Positions 7,697-14,977 of a DNA stretch of 16,624 nt are shown here, one piece after another. The position numbers and the translations under genes were made by a program. Within the stretch, counting starts at the first letter, position 1, and the number at the start of each line of letters is the position of its first letter. This stretch comes from Gallionella sp. (GTDB taxonomy: Bacteria > Pseudomonadota > Gammaproteobacteria > Burkholderiales > Gallionellaceae), in the NCBI GenBank assembly GCA_025362155.1, contig JANYHX010000086.1, positions 1 through 16,624 of the forward strand, read 5' to 3'. The notes under the pieces were generated by a model. That model was given only the letters and a program-made list of their open reading frames with translations, was not told the DNA's origin and searched no databases.

Positions 7697-8567
7697 AGAA
7701 ATTAAACCAGTTGTAAGGGGACGCGCGACAGTAATGTTCTAGCCGCTTGGCAAATTGTCGTACCGATTGTTCAATGGCGACATCGCGTTCGGAGTGCGGC
7801 ACATGTCGCAGATCGACCAAGCGCTCAAGATAAATATTATACCGATTGCCGCCCTGATATAAGCCAAACATCAAGATAATCGGGCGTTCCAGTATCGCGG
7901 CCAGACGAAATGGACCGGCAGGAAATTGTACTGATCCACCCAGAAATTCGCAGGAGATCATTTTCTCTCCGGATATGGTGCGATCCGCCAGTATGCCAAT
8001 ACATTCGCCCTGTTCCAACGCCTCGCGAACTTTGAGCATGGAGTCTATTTTCCCAAGCAGGATCACTGGTGGATTGCGCTGCGGATTAATGCTCTTGAGT
8101 ACCGTGTTTAATTTTTGGGCATTGTCCTCATACATCACCATGCTGGTTCGCACCCGTCCATGATCGCGGCTGAGCGTATGCAGCACCTCGAAGCTGCCCA
8201 TGTGAGCGCCGATCAGGAAGCAGCCGCGCCCATCGGATATGACTTCTCTGAATATTTCTTCGCCCTGCACCTGAACTTCGAACAAGGTGTTTTGTTCATT
8301 AAGTAAATAAACTCGATCCAGAATAGTCGATGCAAAGAAAAAATAATTCTGGAAAATATCGCGCAGAGTTGCGCGGCGTCCCAAGGCGCGATTCAAATAA
8401 CCACGCGACGCAGCCCGTGCTTTGGCAGAAAAAGTCATGAAATATAAACAAATTGGCACAAGCAGGACGCGTGACCCGTGGCGTCCCAGGGTGAATGCCA
8501 GCCAGACGATAAAGCGGATGACAAATACATGGCCGCGCTCCGGGCGCGTGATCCATTCTTGTTTCAC
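7680..8567 (-). CDS. LpxL/HtrB-like lysophospholipid-type acyltransferase
   Basis: Membrane-associated acyltransferase of 295 aa in the LpxL/HtrB (LABLAT) superfamily, as found in aryl-polyene clusters. It probably transfers an acyl or polyene group from ACP or CoA to a lipid acceptor at the inner membrane. The HX4E active-site motif is visible in IGAHMGSFEVL (His122, Glu127). Other conserved blocks are GILADRTISGE, FLGGSVQFPAGPFRLAAIL, and the C-terminal SPYNWFNFYEIW. An N-terminal hydrophobic segment (FVIRFIVWLAF) would anchor it. GTG at 8567-8565 is chosen as start because it overlaps the dehydratase stop as GTGA and yields the family-typical KQEWITRPERG opening; a TTG at 8594 is also in frame but would overlap more. 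The substrate in this pathway is inference. Confidence 0.88.
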   Translation of the reverse strand: MKQEWITRPERGHVFVIRFIVWLAFTLGRHGSRVLLVPICLYFMTFSAKARAASRGYLNRALGRRATLRDIFQNYFFFASTILDRVYLLNEQNTLFEVQVQGEEIFREVISDGRGCFLIGAHMGSFEVLHTLSRDHGRVRTSMVMYEDNAQKLNTVLKSINPQRNPPVILLGKIDSMLKVREALEQGECIGILADRTISGEKMISCEFLGGSVQFPAGPFRLAAILERPIILMFGLYQGGNRYNIYLERLVDLRHVPHSERDVAIEQSVRQFAKRLEHYCRASPYNWFNFYEIWK

Positions 8568-8878
8568 GGACGCAAACTTTCGGGAGCTTGGCAACTGGCA
8601 ATTCCCGACATGACCTTGCTATCTGACACGCTACCTTCGAAGCGGATCTCGCCGTTAGCTGTTTGCGTATAGTCGATGTGTACGGTATCGCCCGGCCGTA
8701 CTGGCTGTGGAAACTTGGCGGATTTTATTCGCCACACCCCATTTGCGATATCCAGATCGGTTGCAATGCAGGCCAGCACTTCATCCAGCAATAGCGCACC
8801 TGGAATAATAGGATTGCCCGGAAAATGTCCTGCGCCGCAAGGATGATTTACGGCAAATTTCATCATCAGCGCGGCCAT
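8564..8878 (-). CDS. FabA/FabZ-like hotdog 3-hydroxyacyl-ACP dehydratase
   Basis: Short hotdog-fold dehydratase, 104 aa, expected to remove water from 3-hydroxyacyl-ACP intermediates to make the conjugated double bonds of the polyene. The active-site helix region GAGHFPGNPIIPGALLLDEV holds the FabZ-type catalytic His (His18) and acidic residues Asp32/Glu33. The open frame extends upstream to 9004, inside the ligase gene, but ATG 8878 is preferred: it has GAGG seven bases upstream, lies 4 bases past the ligase stop, and gives the normal family length. The downstream acyltransferase start overlaps its stop (GTGA). In aryl-polyene systems two such dehydratases work as a pair; the partner is not in this window. 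Confidence 0.88.
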   Translation of the reverse strand: MAALMMKFAVNHPCGAGHFPGNPIIPGALLLDEVLACIATDLDIANGVWRIKSAKFPQPVRPGDTVHIDYTQTANGEIRFEGSVSDSKVMSGIASCQAPESLRP

Positions 8879-8882
8879 TTTC

Positions 8883-10214
8883 TCAACCTCGTTTGCATTG
8901 CTGTAACAGTTTATCCAGGCTGGTGCGCGGCAATTTTCCGGTTGAGTTGCGCGGTAAGGTAGCCACTTTGTGTATTGGTCTGGGCAAAAATACCGGGTCG
9001 ACACGCAGGCGCAATGCCTTCAATATTTCCCGGGCGTCCAGTTCGGGCGCAACAACAAATGCGGCCAGGCGGGCAGTATTGCCTTGTTGCTCATCGGGCA
9101 TGAAAAATACCCCATCGTGCACGCCATCAATTGTAGTGAGATGATGATTCAGGCTGGCGAGAGAAGTGCGTTTTCCTGCAATATTGATCAGATCGGCAGT
9201 CCGTCCGTGCAGCAGGAAAGTGGTGTCGCTGAGTAGCTCAGTGATGTCGCCCAACGGAAGCTCATCAACGATATGACCACCCGATACATAAGTGGTTCCA
9301 TCTTTTTGATGCAACGATAAGCCGTCAAAAGTGCGCCATTCGTCGCTCACCGCAGTTTCCCGGCTGGCGATCTGACCCGCTTCAGTGAAGCCATATATTT
9401 CCTGTAACGGCGCACCAAAGCGCACTATGGCTTGCAACGCCAGCTCGCGAGACAAAGGTGCGGTGGCACAGACGATCAGTTCGAGTGCCGGCAAATCCGT
9501 GTTGCTGGTAAGCAAGGCGCGCAGATGCACCGGCGTGGTGATGAGCGCGCGCGGACCCCGAATCTCATTCAATGAAGCACCGATGTCCGCCGGAAAAAAG
9601 GGTTTGGCGGCGTGCAGTATGACGCCGCCTTGCATTGCAATCAGGGCGGTAGATTCAAACCCGTACATGTGTTGCGGCGGTACCGTGCCCAGCAGCGTCA
9701 GATCGCCGCGATTGAGTATGCCGAGCCGGCTGGCCTCGGCGATAACGTCTTGTGATAGCGCGCCCCAGGTCTTTTCATGAGGCATCGGGTTGCCGGTAGA
9801 GCCTGAGGTAAATACCAGCGCAGCCACTTGCGCGGCTGGAATTTCTGGCATGGGAGCATGCAGCAGATTCACATCGGACAAATCAGGGTAGGACATGGTT
9901 TGCAGCGATCCGTGATCATGCGCAGCATCGCTTAGACAATACAAATCTGCATACTGCTGAGCGAGCCTATTGACCAGGTCTGAAGTGTGGCTGGGCGGCA
10001 GCAAGCTGATTTGGCTGCGCAGCATGGCTGCGGAAAAGCCGACCATGAAACGATAGCGATCATTACATAAGTTGAGCACATAGGAACGTGCAGGCAATCG
10101 CTCCGCAAGCGCGATGACGTCCGTCAAAAAACGTTGTGCAGAAATAGTTTTTCCGCGTTGCCACGCAAACACAGATTCCGGTTGGTGAAACTTCAGCAGC
10201 GGGATGGATTGCAT
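8883..10214 (-). CDS. AMP-dependent acyl/aryl ligase of the polyene cluster
   Basis: ANL-superfamily adenylating enzyme of 443 aa. In aryl-polyene clusters the equivalent protein activates an aromatic acid starter such as 4-hydroxybenzoate and loads it on the ACP. Visible core motifs: phosphate loop FTSGSTGNPMP (135-145), IYGFTEAG (273-280), HGRTADLINIAGKR (336-349), and the C-terminal LPRNSTGKLPR with the catalytic Lys427. The phosphate loop has Met where most ANL enzymes have Lys (TGxPK), which may be normal in this subgroup. It is shorter than typical acyl-CoA synthetases (500+ aa) with a compact N-terminal part. It lies 12 bases after the COG4648 gene and 4 bases before the dehydratase. 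The starter substrate is inferred from context. Confidence 0.9.
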   Translation of the reverse strand: MQSIPLLKFHQPESVFAWQRGKTISAQRFLTDVIALAERLPARSYVLNLCNDRYRFMVGFSAAMLRSQISLLPPSHTSDLVNRLAQQYADLYCLSDAAHDHGSLQTMSYPDLSDVNLLHAPMPEIPAAQVAALVFTSGSTGNPMPHEKTWGALSQDVIAEASRLGILNRGDLTLLGTVPPQHMYGFESTALIAMQGGVILHAAKPFFPADIGASLNEIRGPRALITTPVHLRALLTSNTDLPALELIVCATAPLSRELALQAIVRFGAPLQEIYGFTEAGQIASRETAVSDEWRTFDGLSLHQKDGTTYVSGGHIVDELPLGDITELLSDTTFLLHGRTADLINIAGKRTSLASLNHHLTTIDGVHDGVFFMPDEQQGNTARLAAFVVAPELDAREILKALRLRVDPVFLPRPIHKVATLPRNSTGKLPRTSLDKLLQQCKRG

Positions 10215-10226
10215 GGTTTGCTGAGA

Positions 10227-10883
10227 TTAAGGTGTTTTGGTGGTCTTGGCTGCTGACTTGTCACGTGAGAAAAATTGCAAACCAGAAAGGATAGAGCTTT
10301 GATGGTCGCGGTAACGCGATACGCGGTAAGAATATTCACAAACAAACATCAGGAGGATCAGCGGGGTGTTCAGGATATTGATAAACATGGACCAGGCGGC
10401 CACTGGAGCAAAAACATACAGCCCTATGGATACTACTATTTGCAGCAAAAAAAACAGGCTCCATGCGTAAGTGACGCAGCGGGTGTAAATTTCTAATTCT
10501 GCTTTCAGTGATCCGTGTACACGCCGTGCTATCGATGTGATCAACGGTTCACGTCCGTTTTTTAGCGTGCGCGCAAAAAACCACAGCAGAAATAAATTGG
10601 TCAACAGGTGTGGCAGGCCGAAGATGATAGCTGAAGGCAGGCCAAACATGCTTACCCATGCCAGGCTGAGTATCGTTATGGCTGCGGTTATCAGCAGCGC
10701 CAGGCGCAAACCCAGTTCAAGAGCGATGGCCACTCCTGTTGCGACAATAAAGGGAACGAAAATAAAGACTGCAGTGACAGGCGTAAGCTGACCGGAAAGA
10801 ATTATTTTATGAATAAAGAATTGATAACCCAGGAAAGCGCAGGCGAATACAATCGCGCCAATTTTATTGCCATGAGACAACAT
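10227..10883 (-). CDS. COG4648-family integral membrane protein
   Basis: Predicted inner-membrane protein of 218 aa with about six hydrophobic segments (IGAIVFACAFLGYQFFI, VTAVFIFVPFIVATGVAIAL, LALLITAAITILSLAWV, LLTNLFLLWFFA, WSLFFLLQIVVSIGLYVF, FINILNTPLILLMFVCEY). The loop GREPLITSIARRVHGSLKAE followed by YTRCVTYAW is a conserved block I associate with COG4648 proteins of aryl-polyene clusters. Its biochemical role is unknown; a scaffold or a part in product transfer at the membrane has to remain conjecture. It begins at ATG 10883, directly after the ACP stop with no gap, and ends 12 bases before the ligase start, so it is within the same transcript. The C-terminus is basic and cytoplasmic-looking. 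Confidence 0.85.
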   Translation of the reverse strand: MLSHGNKIGAIVFACAFLGYQFFIHKIILSGQLTPVTAVFIFVPFIVATGVAIALELGLRLALLITAAITILSLAWVSMFGLPSAIIFGLPHLLTNLFLLWFFARTLKNGREPLITSIARRVHGSLKAELEIYTRCVTYAWSLFFLLQIVVSIGLYVFAPVAAWSMFINILNTPLILLMFVCEYSYRVSRYRDHQSSILSGLQFFSRDKSAAKTTKTP

Positions 10884-11168
10884 TTATTTCGTCCGATTTT
10901 GTTGGATATGGTTAGCAAGGTTACGTAGCGAGGCGAATATTTTGGCGTTGTTCCCGTCATCTGAACGCAGTTGAACACCATATTGCTTGGTCACTACCAG
11001 AGAAATCTCCAGCACATCAATAGAGTCAATACCTAGACCCTCGTCACCATACAGCGGGGCAACAGGGTCAATTTCTGCGGGGCTGATATCCAGATTCAGC
11101 GCGCTAATGATGTGCTGGGCGAGTTCCTGTTCAAACCCGGATTGATCAATGTCGGTATTGGTGTTCAT
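10884..11168 (-). CDS. Acyl carrier protein of the polyene operon
   Basis: Acyl carrier protein, 94 aa, first gene of the leftward operon. The phosphopantetheine attachment site is GLGIDSIDVLE with Ser49; helix 1 (ELAQHIISALNLD) and the IDPVAPLYG segment are as in polyene-cluster ACPs. It would hold the starter and the growing polyene chain as a thioester, loaded by the ligase encoded two genes downstream. The start ATG at 11168-11166 is the only sensible one, but its ribosome site is weak. The leader from the predicted promoter is about 67 bases. Aryl-polyene systems often have two ACPs and dar systems a further one; only this one is visible here. Confidence 0.93.
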   Translation of the reverse strand: MNTNTDIDQSGFEQELAQHIISALNLDISPAEIDPVAPLYGDEGLGIDSIDVLEISLVVTKQYGVQLRSDDGNNAKIFASLRNLANHIQQNRTK

Positions 11169-11241
11169 AATAAAAAGCTTGTGAATTCGCTTCCGAAGTA
11201 ATGCTTCAATGTTGTCTGTCGTAGTGCCTCAGTGCTGCGGC

Positions 11242-11270
11242 AGGATACTTAATTTTCAGTAGAGTGTCCA
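11242..11270 (-). promoter_or_regulatory. Putative sigma70 promoter for the leftward ACP-MMPL operon
   Basis: On the minus strand, TGGACA (11270-11265, 5/6 to TTGACA) is followed after 17 bases by TATCCT (11247-11242, 4/6 to TATAAT), giving a start near 11235. Immediately upstream of the -35 lies the small palindrome TTGCT-N3-AGCAA (11275-11287). Consensus matching only. Confidence 0.4.
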
Positions 11271-11274
11271 TGCA

Positions 11275-11309
11275 TTGCTGGAAGCAAGTAGCTGGCAATT
11301 ATCTGGCAA
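11275..11309. promoter_or_regulatory. Candidate operator cluster in the divergent control region
   Basis: TTGCT-N3-AGCAA (11275-11287) is a 5-bp-arm palindrome next to the leftward -35. Beyond it CTGGCAA is repeated at 11292-11298 and 11303-11309, an 11-base period, that is, the same face of the DNA. The position upstream of a promoter is where an activator would bind. The repeats are short and the function is inferred. Confidence 0.3.
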
Positions 11310-11381
11310 CCATTACCCTCACCGGTCTTTCCCTATAGATAAAACCATTAAGCTTTTCTGGCGTGCAGACACGGTTGTTTA

Positions 11382-11410
11382 TTGAGCGCATAAGGCTTTT
11401 GCGATACAAT
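11382..11410 (+). promoter_or_regulatory. Putative sigma70 promoter for the darAB operon
   Basis: TTGAGC (11382-11387, 4/6 to TTGACA) and TACAAT (11405-11410, 5/6 to TATAAT) are separated by exactly 17 bases. The start would be near 11417, about 96 bases before darA. This is the best match on the plus strand in the divergent region. Consensus matching only. Confidence 0.5.
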
Positions 11411-11428
11411 GAAATGGTTATCATTCAT
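11411..11428. promoter_or_regulatory. Weak Fur-box-like sequence at the dar promoter start
   Basis: TGGTTATCATTCATG within this stretch resembles the 7-1-7 Fur site TGATAAT-N-ATTATCA, with 5/7 matches on the left and fewer on the right. It overlaps the predicted transcription start, the usual place for a repressor. The match is imperfect, so this is a suggestion only. Confidence 0.25.
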
Positions 11429-11512
11429 GCTGCAACGCCCCGTCAAGAACTTTCATCAGCCTAAGCCTTGGCTAGTTCATAATCACAGCAATTTATTGCA
11501 TCACGGGATTTT

Positions 11513-12478
11513 GTGACTACTTCTGTTCGACCTAAGCGTGTTCTGGCAATCTGTTATTCACAAACTGGGCAGCTTGCCCGGATTGCCGAGCAGATTCTGG
11601 CTCCATTGCGGGAAAATCCTGGTGTCGATGTGCATTTGGAGATGCTCCGCCCTTTGCCCGCTTATCCCTTTCCGTGGTCATTTTTCCGGTTTTTCGATGC
11701 GTTCCCCGAGGCTGCACATTTAATTCCCCCGAAGCTTGAGCCGCTTGCGCTGACTGGAGAGGAAGATTTTGACCTGGTTATGCTGTTTTACCAGGTATGG
11801 TTCCTTGCCCCATCCTTGCCGGTGACGGCTTTTTTGCAGCATCCATTAGCGGCTCGATTATTAAATGATAAGCCGGTAGTCACGGTGATTGCTTGTCGCA
11901 ACATGTGGCTAATGGCTCATGAGAAGATGAAAAACCTATTGGCCGGTTTAGGCGCACGCTTGATAGACAATGTTGTTCTCTCAGATCGCGGTAATGTGTT
12001 CGCCACATTTATTACTACGCCGCGCTGGTTTTTGACCGGCAAGCAAGCAGGATTTTTGGGGTGTCCTCCGGCGGGGATTGCAGCGGATGAGATTTTGCGC
12101 GCGCGACGTTTTGGATTGGCTATCCAAACGGCACTGGTTGCCGATGCCGAAAAAAAGAATGCTCCTTTGCTGACTGGTCTCCAGGCTGTCGAGGCCAACC
12201 CAAAACTATATTTCAGTGAGAAAGCGGGTACCCGCAGCTTCTATTTGTGGGGTAAGTTGTTGTGCGCAGCGGGCGAACCCGGTCAGTGGAGACGCAAGCC
12301 GATAATATTTTTCTATGTGATTTTCCTGGTGCTGTTGATCGTGACCGTGGTACCCGTTAGTTTGGCATTGCAAACATTGATACGCCCACTGCTGCGGGAG
12401 CAACTCGCTCGAATGAAACATGATTTTGAACTCCCTTCGGGATCAGGAGCCGAGCGCATGTCGAATTATGTTGTCTGA
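11513..12478 (+). CDS. darA: DarA, dialkylresorcinol-forming enzyme (flavodoxin-like)
   Basis: DarA-family protein of 321 aa, which with DarB makes dialkylresorcinols; DarA is thought to aromatise the cyclohexanedione made by DarB. The N-terminus KRVLAICYSQTGQLARIAEQIL is a flavodoxin-type beta-strand and phosphate-binding loop, suggesting FMN binding. Other family blocks are YPFPWSFFRFFDAFPE, DLVMLFYQVWFLAPSLP and VIACRNMWLMAHEKMK. A single strong membrane segment lies near the C-terminus (residues ~264-289), so the enzyme is probably anchored to the inner membrane. The start is GTG 11513 with a weak CGGGA site upstream. The end overlaps darB by 11 bases. It opens the rightward operon, divergent from the polyene operon. 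Confidence 0.9.
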   Translation: MTTSVRPKRVLAICYSQTGQLARIAEQILAPLRENPGVDVHLEMLRPLPAYPFPWSFFRFFDAFPEAAHLIPPKLEPLALTGEEDFDLVMLFYQVWFLAPSLPVTAFLQHPLAARLLNDKPVVTVIACRNMWLMAHEKMKNLLAGLGARLIDNVVLSDRGNVFATFITTPRWFLTGKQAGFLGCPPAGIAADEILRARRFGLAIQTALVADAEKKNAPLLTGLQAVEANPKLYFSEKAGTRSFYLWGKLLCAAGEPGQWRRKPIIFFYVIFLVLLIVTVVPVSLALQTLIRPLLREQLARMKHDFELPSGSGAERMSNYVV

Positions 12479-13601
12479 AGTCTTTATCAATCAAACGGCC
12501 TCATGCCTGCCTTTTGACCCCGTTAATAATGACGAGATTGAGATCGTTTTGGGCATGGTGGCCGGCAAGCCATCGCGCGCGCGACGCGTAATTTTACGCA
12601 GTAACGGCATACGTTCACGGCACTACGCCATTGATCGAGCAACCGGACGGGTCGCTATGACCAATGCACAACTCACAGCACAGGCGGTTAATGCGTTGGG
12701 TGAAATTGGCGAGGTGGAGTTGCTGGCATGCGGCACCTCCTCGCCGGATCAGTTGTTGCCCAATCATGCGGTAATGGTGCATGGCGAATTGAAGTGGCCA
12801 AGGTTGCAGGTGGTTTCGTTTGCCGGGATATGCCTTTCAGGTACGGCGGCTCTCAAGCATGCATGGTTGGCAATAAGGGCGGGCGATGTGCAACGCGCAG
12901 TGGCCACGGGTTCGGAACTGGCATCCGCCTCATTGAATGCTGCACACTATGAGGCCGAGATCGAACATAAGCTTAAGGAGCTGGAAGTTCGACCGGAAAT
13001 TGCCTTTGAAAAAGATTTTTTACGCTGGATGCTTTCCGACGGTGCAGGAGCATTATTGCTGGAGAATCAGCCGCGCGGTACGCTGTCCTTGCGGATCGAT
13101 TGGATCGAGCTTTCCTCTGCGGCTAACGAATTGGCGGCTTGCATGTACCATGGCGCCGAAAAAAATGAAGATGGTTCACTGCTTGGGTGGCAAAGGCTGG
13201 ATGCTGCGCAGTGGGGCGAGAAATCCATTTTTTCGCTCAAGCAGGATGTTCGTTTGTTGAACGAAAACATTGTCAGAGCCACTTTGGCTGAGCCGCTTGC
13301 CGCTGTGATGGAAAAAAGAAAATTGCGCACCGAGGACATTGATTGGTTTTTGCCGCATATGTCCTCGCAGTTTTTTGCCGAGCCTATCGCCCAATGTCTC
13401 GCCGAAATTGGTTTGCCTATTCCGCGCGAACGCTGGTTTTCCAATCTTGCCAGCAAAGGCAATACCGGGTCGGCCGCCCCCTTCATTATGCTGGACGAAC
13501 TTTTTCATTCTGGCCGTATAAAAAAGGGGCAAAAGCTGTTGATGTTTGTTCCGGAAAGCGGGCGGTTTTCCAGTGGCTTCGTCTATCTGGAGGCGGTGTA
13601 A
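12468..13601 (+). CDS. darB: DarB, KAS III-type condensing and cyclising ketosynthase
   Basis: FabH-like (KAS III) ketosynthase of 377 aa that joins two acyl units and cyclises them to a 1,3-cyclohexanedione, precursor of a dialkylresorcinol. The Cys-His-Asn triad is complete: Cys122 in FAGICLSGTAAL, His297 in DWFLPHMSSQFF, and Asn332 in SKGNTGSAAPF. The N-terminal block LPFDPVNNDEIEIVLG is typical of DarB-like proteins. The frame opens at 12420, but ATG 12468 is preferred because family homology (the VFINQTASCLP segment) starts there and the overlap with darA drops to 11 bases; AGGAG at 12445-12449 is too far for a normal ribosome site, so coupled translation is likely. A small HTH-like gene follows directly. 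Confidence 0.93.
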   Translation: MLSEVFINQTASCLPFDPVNNDEIEIVLGMVAGKPSRARRVILRSNGIRSRHYAIDRATGRVAMTNAQLTAQAVNALGEIGEVELLACGTSSPDQLLPNHAVMVHGELKWPRLQVVSFAGICLSGTAALKHAWLAIRAGDVQRAVATGSELASASLNAAHYEAEIEHKLKELEVRPEIAFEKDFLRWMLSDGAGALLLENQPRGTLSLRIDWIELSSAANELAACMYHGAEKNEDGSLLGWQRLDAAQWGEKSIFSLKQDVRLLNENIVRATLAEPLAAVMEKRKLRTEDIDWFLPHMSSQFFAEPIAQCLAEIGLPIPRERWFSNLASKGNTGSAAPFIMLDELFHSGRIKKGQKLLMFVPESGRFSSGFVYLEAV

Positions 13602-13997
13602 ATGGATATGAATAATGTCCCGCAAGAGGGTAATAAAACCTTGGGAGGGCACAAAAAAGCGGTCTATGCCAAGGATGCGGATGGTCACATCGTGGCGGTC
13701 GCCTCCAAAGGTTGGGAAGTTGAAGAGATCGTTACCAGCCAGGCGGTAGCAGAGATGATGGCTCTGACGGAAACTGCGCGGCAGAATGTATTAAACGGAT
13801 TGTCTGCACCGCTGGAATATTGGATGTACGCCCGCCGCATGGATTTGCTGTTGCTTGCCCAAACCACAGGGCTGTGGCGTTGGCGTATCCGTCGTCATTG
13901 TCGCCCGGCGATATTCGCGCGATTGCCATATGGTCTACTCGCTCGATATGCCGAAGCACTGGGGCTGACCCTCCAGGAATTGCAGCATCTCCCATGA
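13602..13997 (+). CDS. Small HTH-like protein of unknown function in the dar operon
   Basis: Protein of 131 aa with no function I can assign. The N-terminal half has KKAVYAKDADGHIVAVASKGWEVEE, followed by a helical middle with PLEYWMYARRMDLLLLAQTTG. The last ~50 residues (MDLLLLAQTTGLWRWRIRRHC, then a segment ending in YAEALGLTLQEL) look like a Cro/XRE-type helix-turn-helix, rich in arginine. I have the impression that similar proteins sit next to darB and BtrH-like genes elsewhere, but I cannot check. ATG 13602 follows the darB stop with no gap and has GGAGG (13589-13593) eight bases upstream; ATG 13608 is an alternative. The end overlaps the next gene as ATGA. It could be a regulator of the cluster or a structural partner of the biosynthetic enzymes. 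Confidence 0.75.
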   Translation: MDMNNVPQEGNKTLGGHKKAVYAKDADGHIVAVASKGWEVEEIVTSQAVAEMMALTETARQNVLNGLSAPLEYWMYARRMDLLLLAQTTGLWRWRIRRHCRPAIFARLPYGLLARYAEALGLTLQELQHLP

Positions 13998-14977
13998 CCT
14001 TTGCGCATCATCGCCATGCTGCTCATTGTGAAAGTGGCGTGATATCGAATTTGATCAGCCATCACGGCATGCCGGTTTCAGAGGCCATGGCATTTGGTTT
14101 GTCGGCAGCCTTGTCATTTGCCTATTTGCCTTTTATCAAGCTGTCCGGCTTGCCGCTTATTGCTTATCGTCAGCCACCCAGAGCTATTATTAAGGGTTTG
14201 GCTAAAGCACTAGCTGCTGAATTCCGCTTTGAGACTTTTCGTACCCCTGCAGCGGGCCAGGCTCGCCTGGATGAGTTGCTGACACAAGGCCAGGTGGTGG
14301 GTTTGCAAACCTCGGTGTACTGGTTACCCTATTTTCCGGAGGACATGCGCTTTCATTTTAATGCGCACAATCTTTTGGTGTACGGTAAAGAGGGTGATGA
14401 TTATTTGATCAGCGACCCGGTTGCCGAGCACCCCGTACGCTGCAATGCCGAAGCTTTGTCTCGTGCCCGTTTTTCCAAAGGGTTGCTTGCTCCCAAGGGC
14501 TTGTTGTATACCATGGTGAAGTTGGGGCCATCAATCATAACGCCATATGCAGCGCGTAAAGCAATTTTAAAAACTTGCCGTATCATGCGAGCGCCGATAC
14601 CGATCATCGGTGTGCGCGGCATCAAAATGCTGGCCAACAAGGTGGCCCAGCTTGATCCGACAGCGCGCAGGAGTTCTTTGTTCGTGGGGCATATTATTCG
14701 TATGCAGGAAGAGATCGGAACGGGTGGAGCAGGATTTCGTTTTCTATACGCGGCCTTTTTGCAGGAGGCTGCCGAGCTATCCGGAATGGCCGTGTTGACA
14801 GGATTTTCTGAGCGGCTTATGGTCATCGGTGATGGCTGGCGGGAGTTTGCGCTGACGACCGCGCGTATGGTCAAGGGGCGCGATGCGATGAGTCCAACAA
14901 AATTGGCCGGCATGCTGCGCAACCTCGCTGAGCAGGAGGAGGTTTTTTTTCGTGAATTAAAGATGGCAATGACTTGA
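13994..14977 (+). CDS. BtrH-like cysteine acyltransferase (BtrH_N / DUF4872)
   Basis: Protein of 327 aa with the BtrH N-terminal fold, related to C39-type cysteine peptidases; the name comes from butirosin BtrH, which moves an acyl group from an ACP to its acceptor. Likely catalytic residues are Cys12 in HCESGVISNL, His125 in NAHNLLVYG and Asp141 in LISDPV, in the order expected for this fold. The C-terminal half is helical and fits DUF4872, with GTGGAGFRFLYAAFLQEAAEL. The frame is open back to 13820, but ATG 13994 is chosen: it overlaps the previous stop as ATGA and begins just before the HCES motif. It overlaps the ABC ATPase start by one base. A role in moving a polyene or resorcinol acyl group from ACP is inference. 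Confidence 0.85.
   Translation: MTFAHHRHAAHCESGVISNLISHHGMPVSEAMAFGLSAALSFAYLPFIKLSGLPLIAYRQPPRAIIKGLAKALAAEFRFETFRTPAAGQARLDELLTQGQVVGLQTSVYWLPYFPEDMRFHFNAHNLLVYGKEGDDYLISDPVAEHPVRCNAEALSRARFSKGLLAPKGLLYTMVKLGPSIITPYAARKAILKTCRIMRAPIPIIGVRGIKMLANKVAQLDPTARRSSLFVGHIIRMQEEIGTGGAGFRFLYAAFLQEAAELSGMAVLTGFSERLMVIGDGWREFALTTARMVKGRDAMSPTKLAGMLRNLAEQEEVFFRELKMAMT

Noticed and set aside
8879..9004. 42-residue N-terminal extension of the dehydratase
   Set aside because: It lies inside the ligase gene, reads like out-of-frame sequence, and ATG 8878 has a good ribosome site and normal family length.
13820..13993. 58-residue N-terminal extension of the BtrH-like protein
   Set aside because: It overlaps the upstream small gene in another frame; family homology begins at the ATG 13994 that forms an ATGA join.
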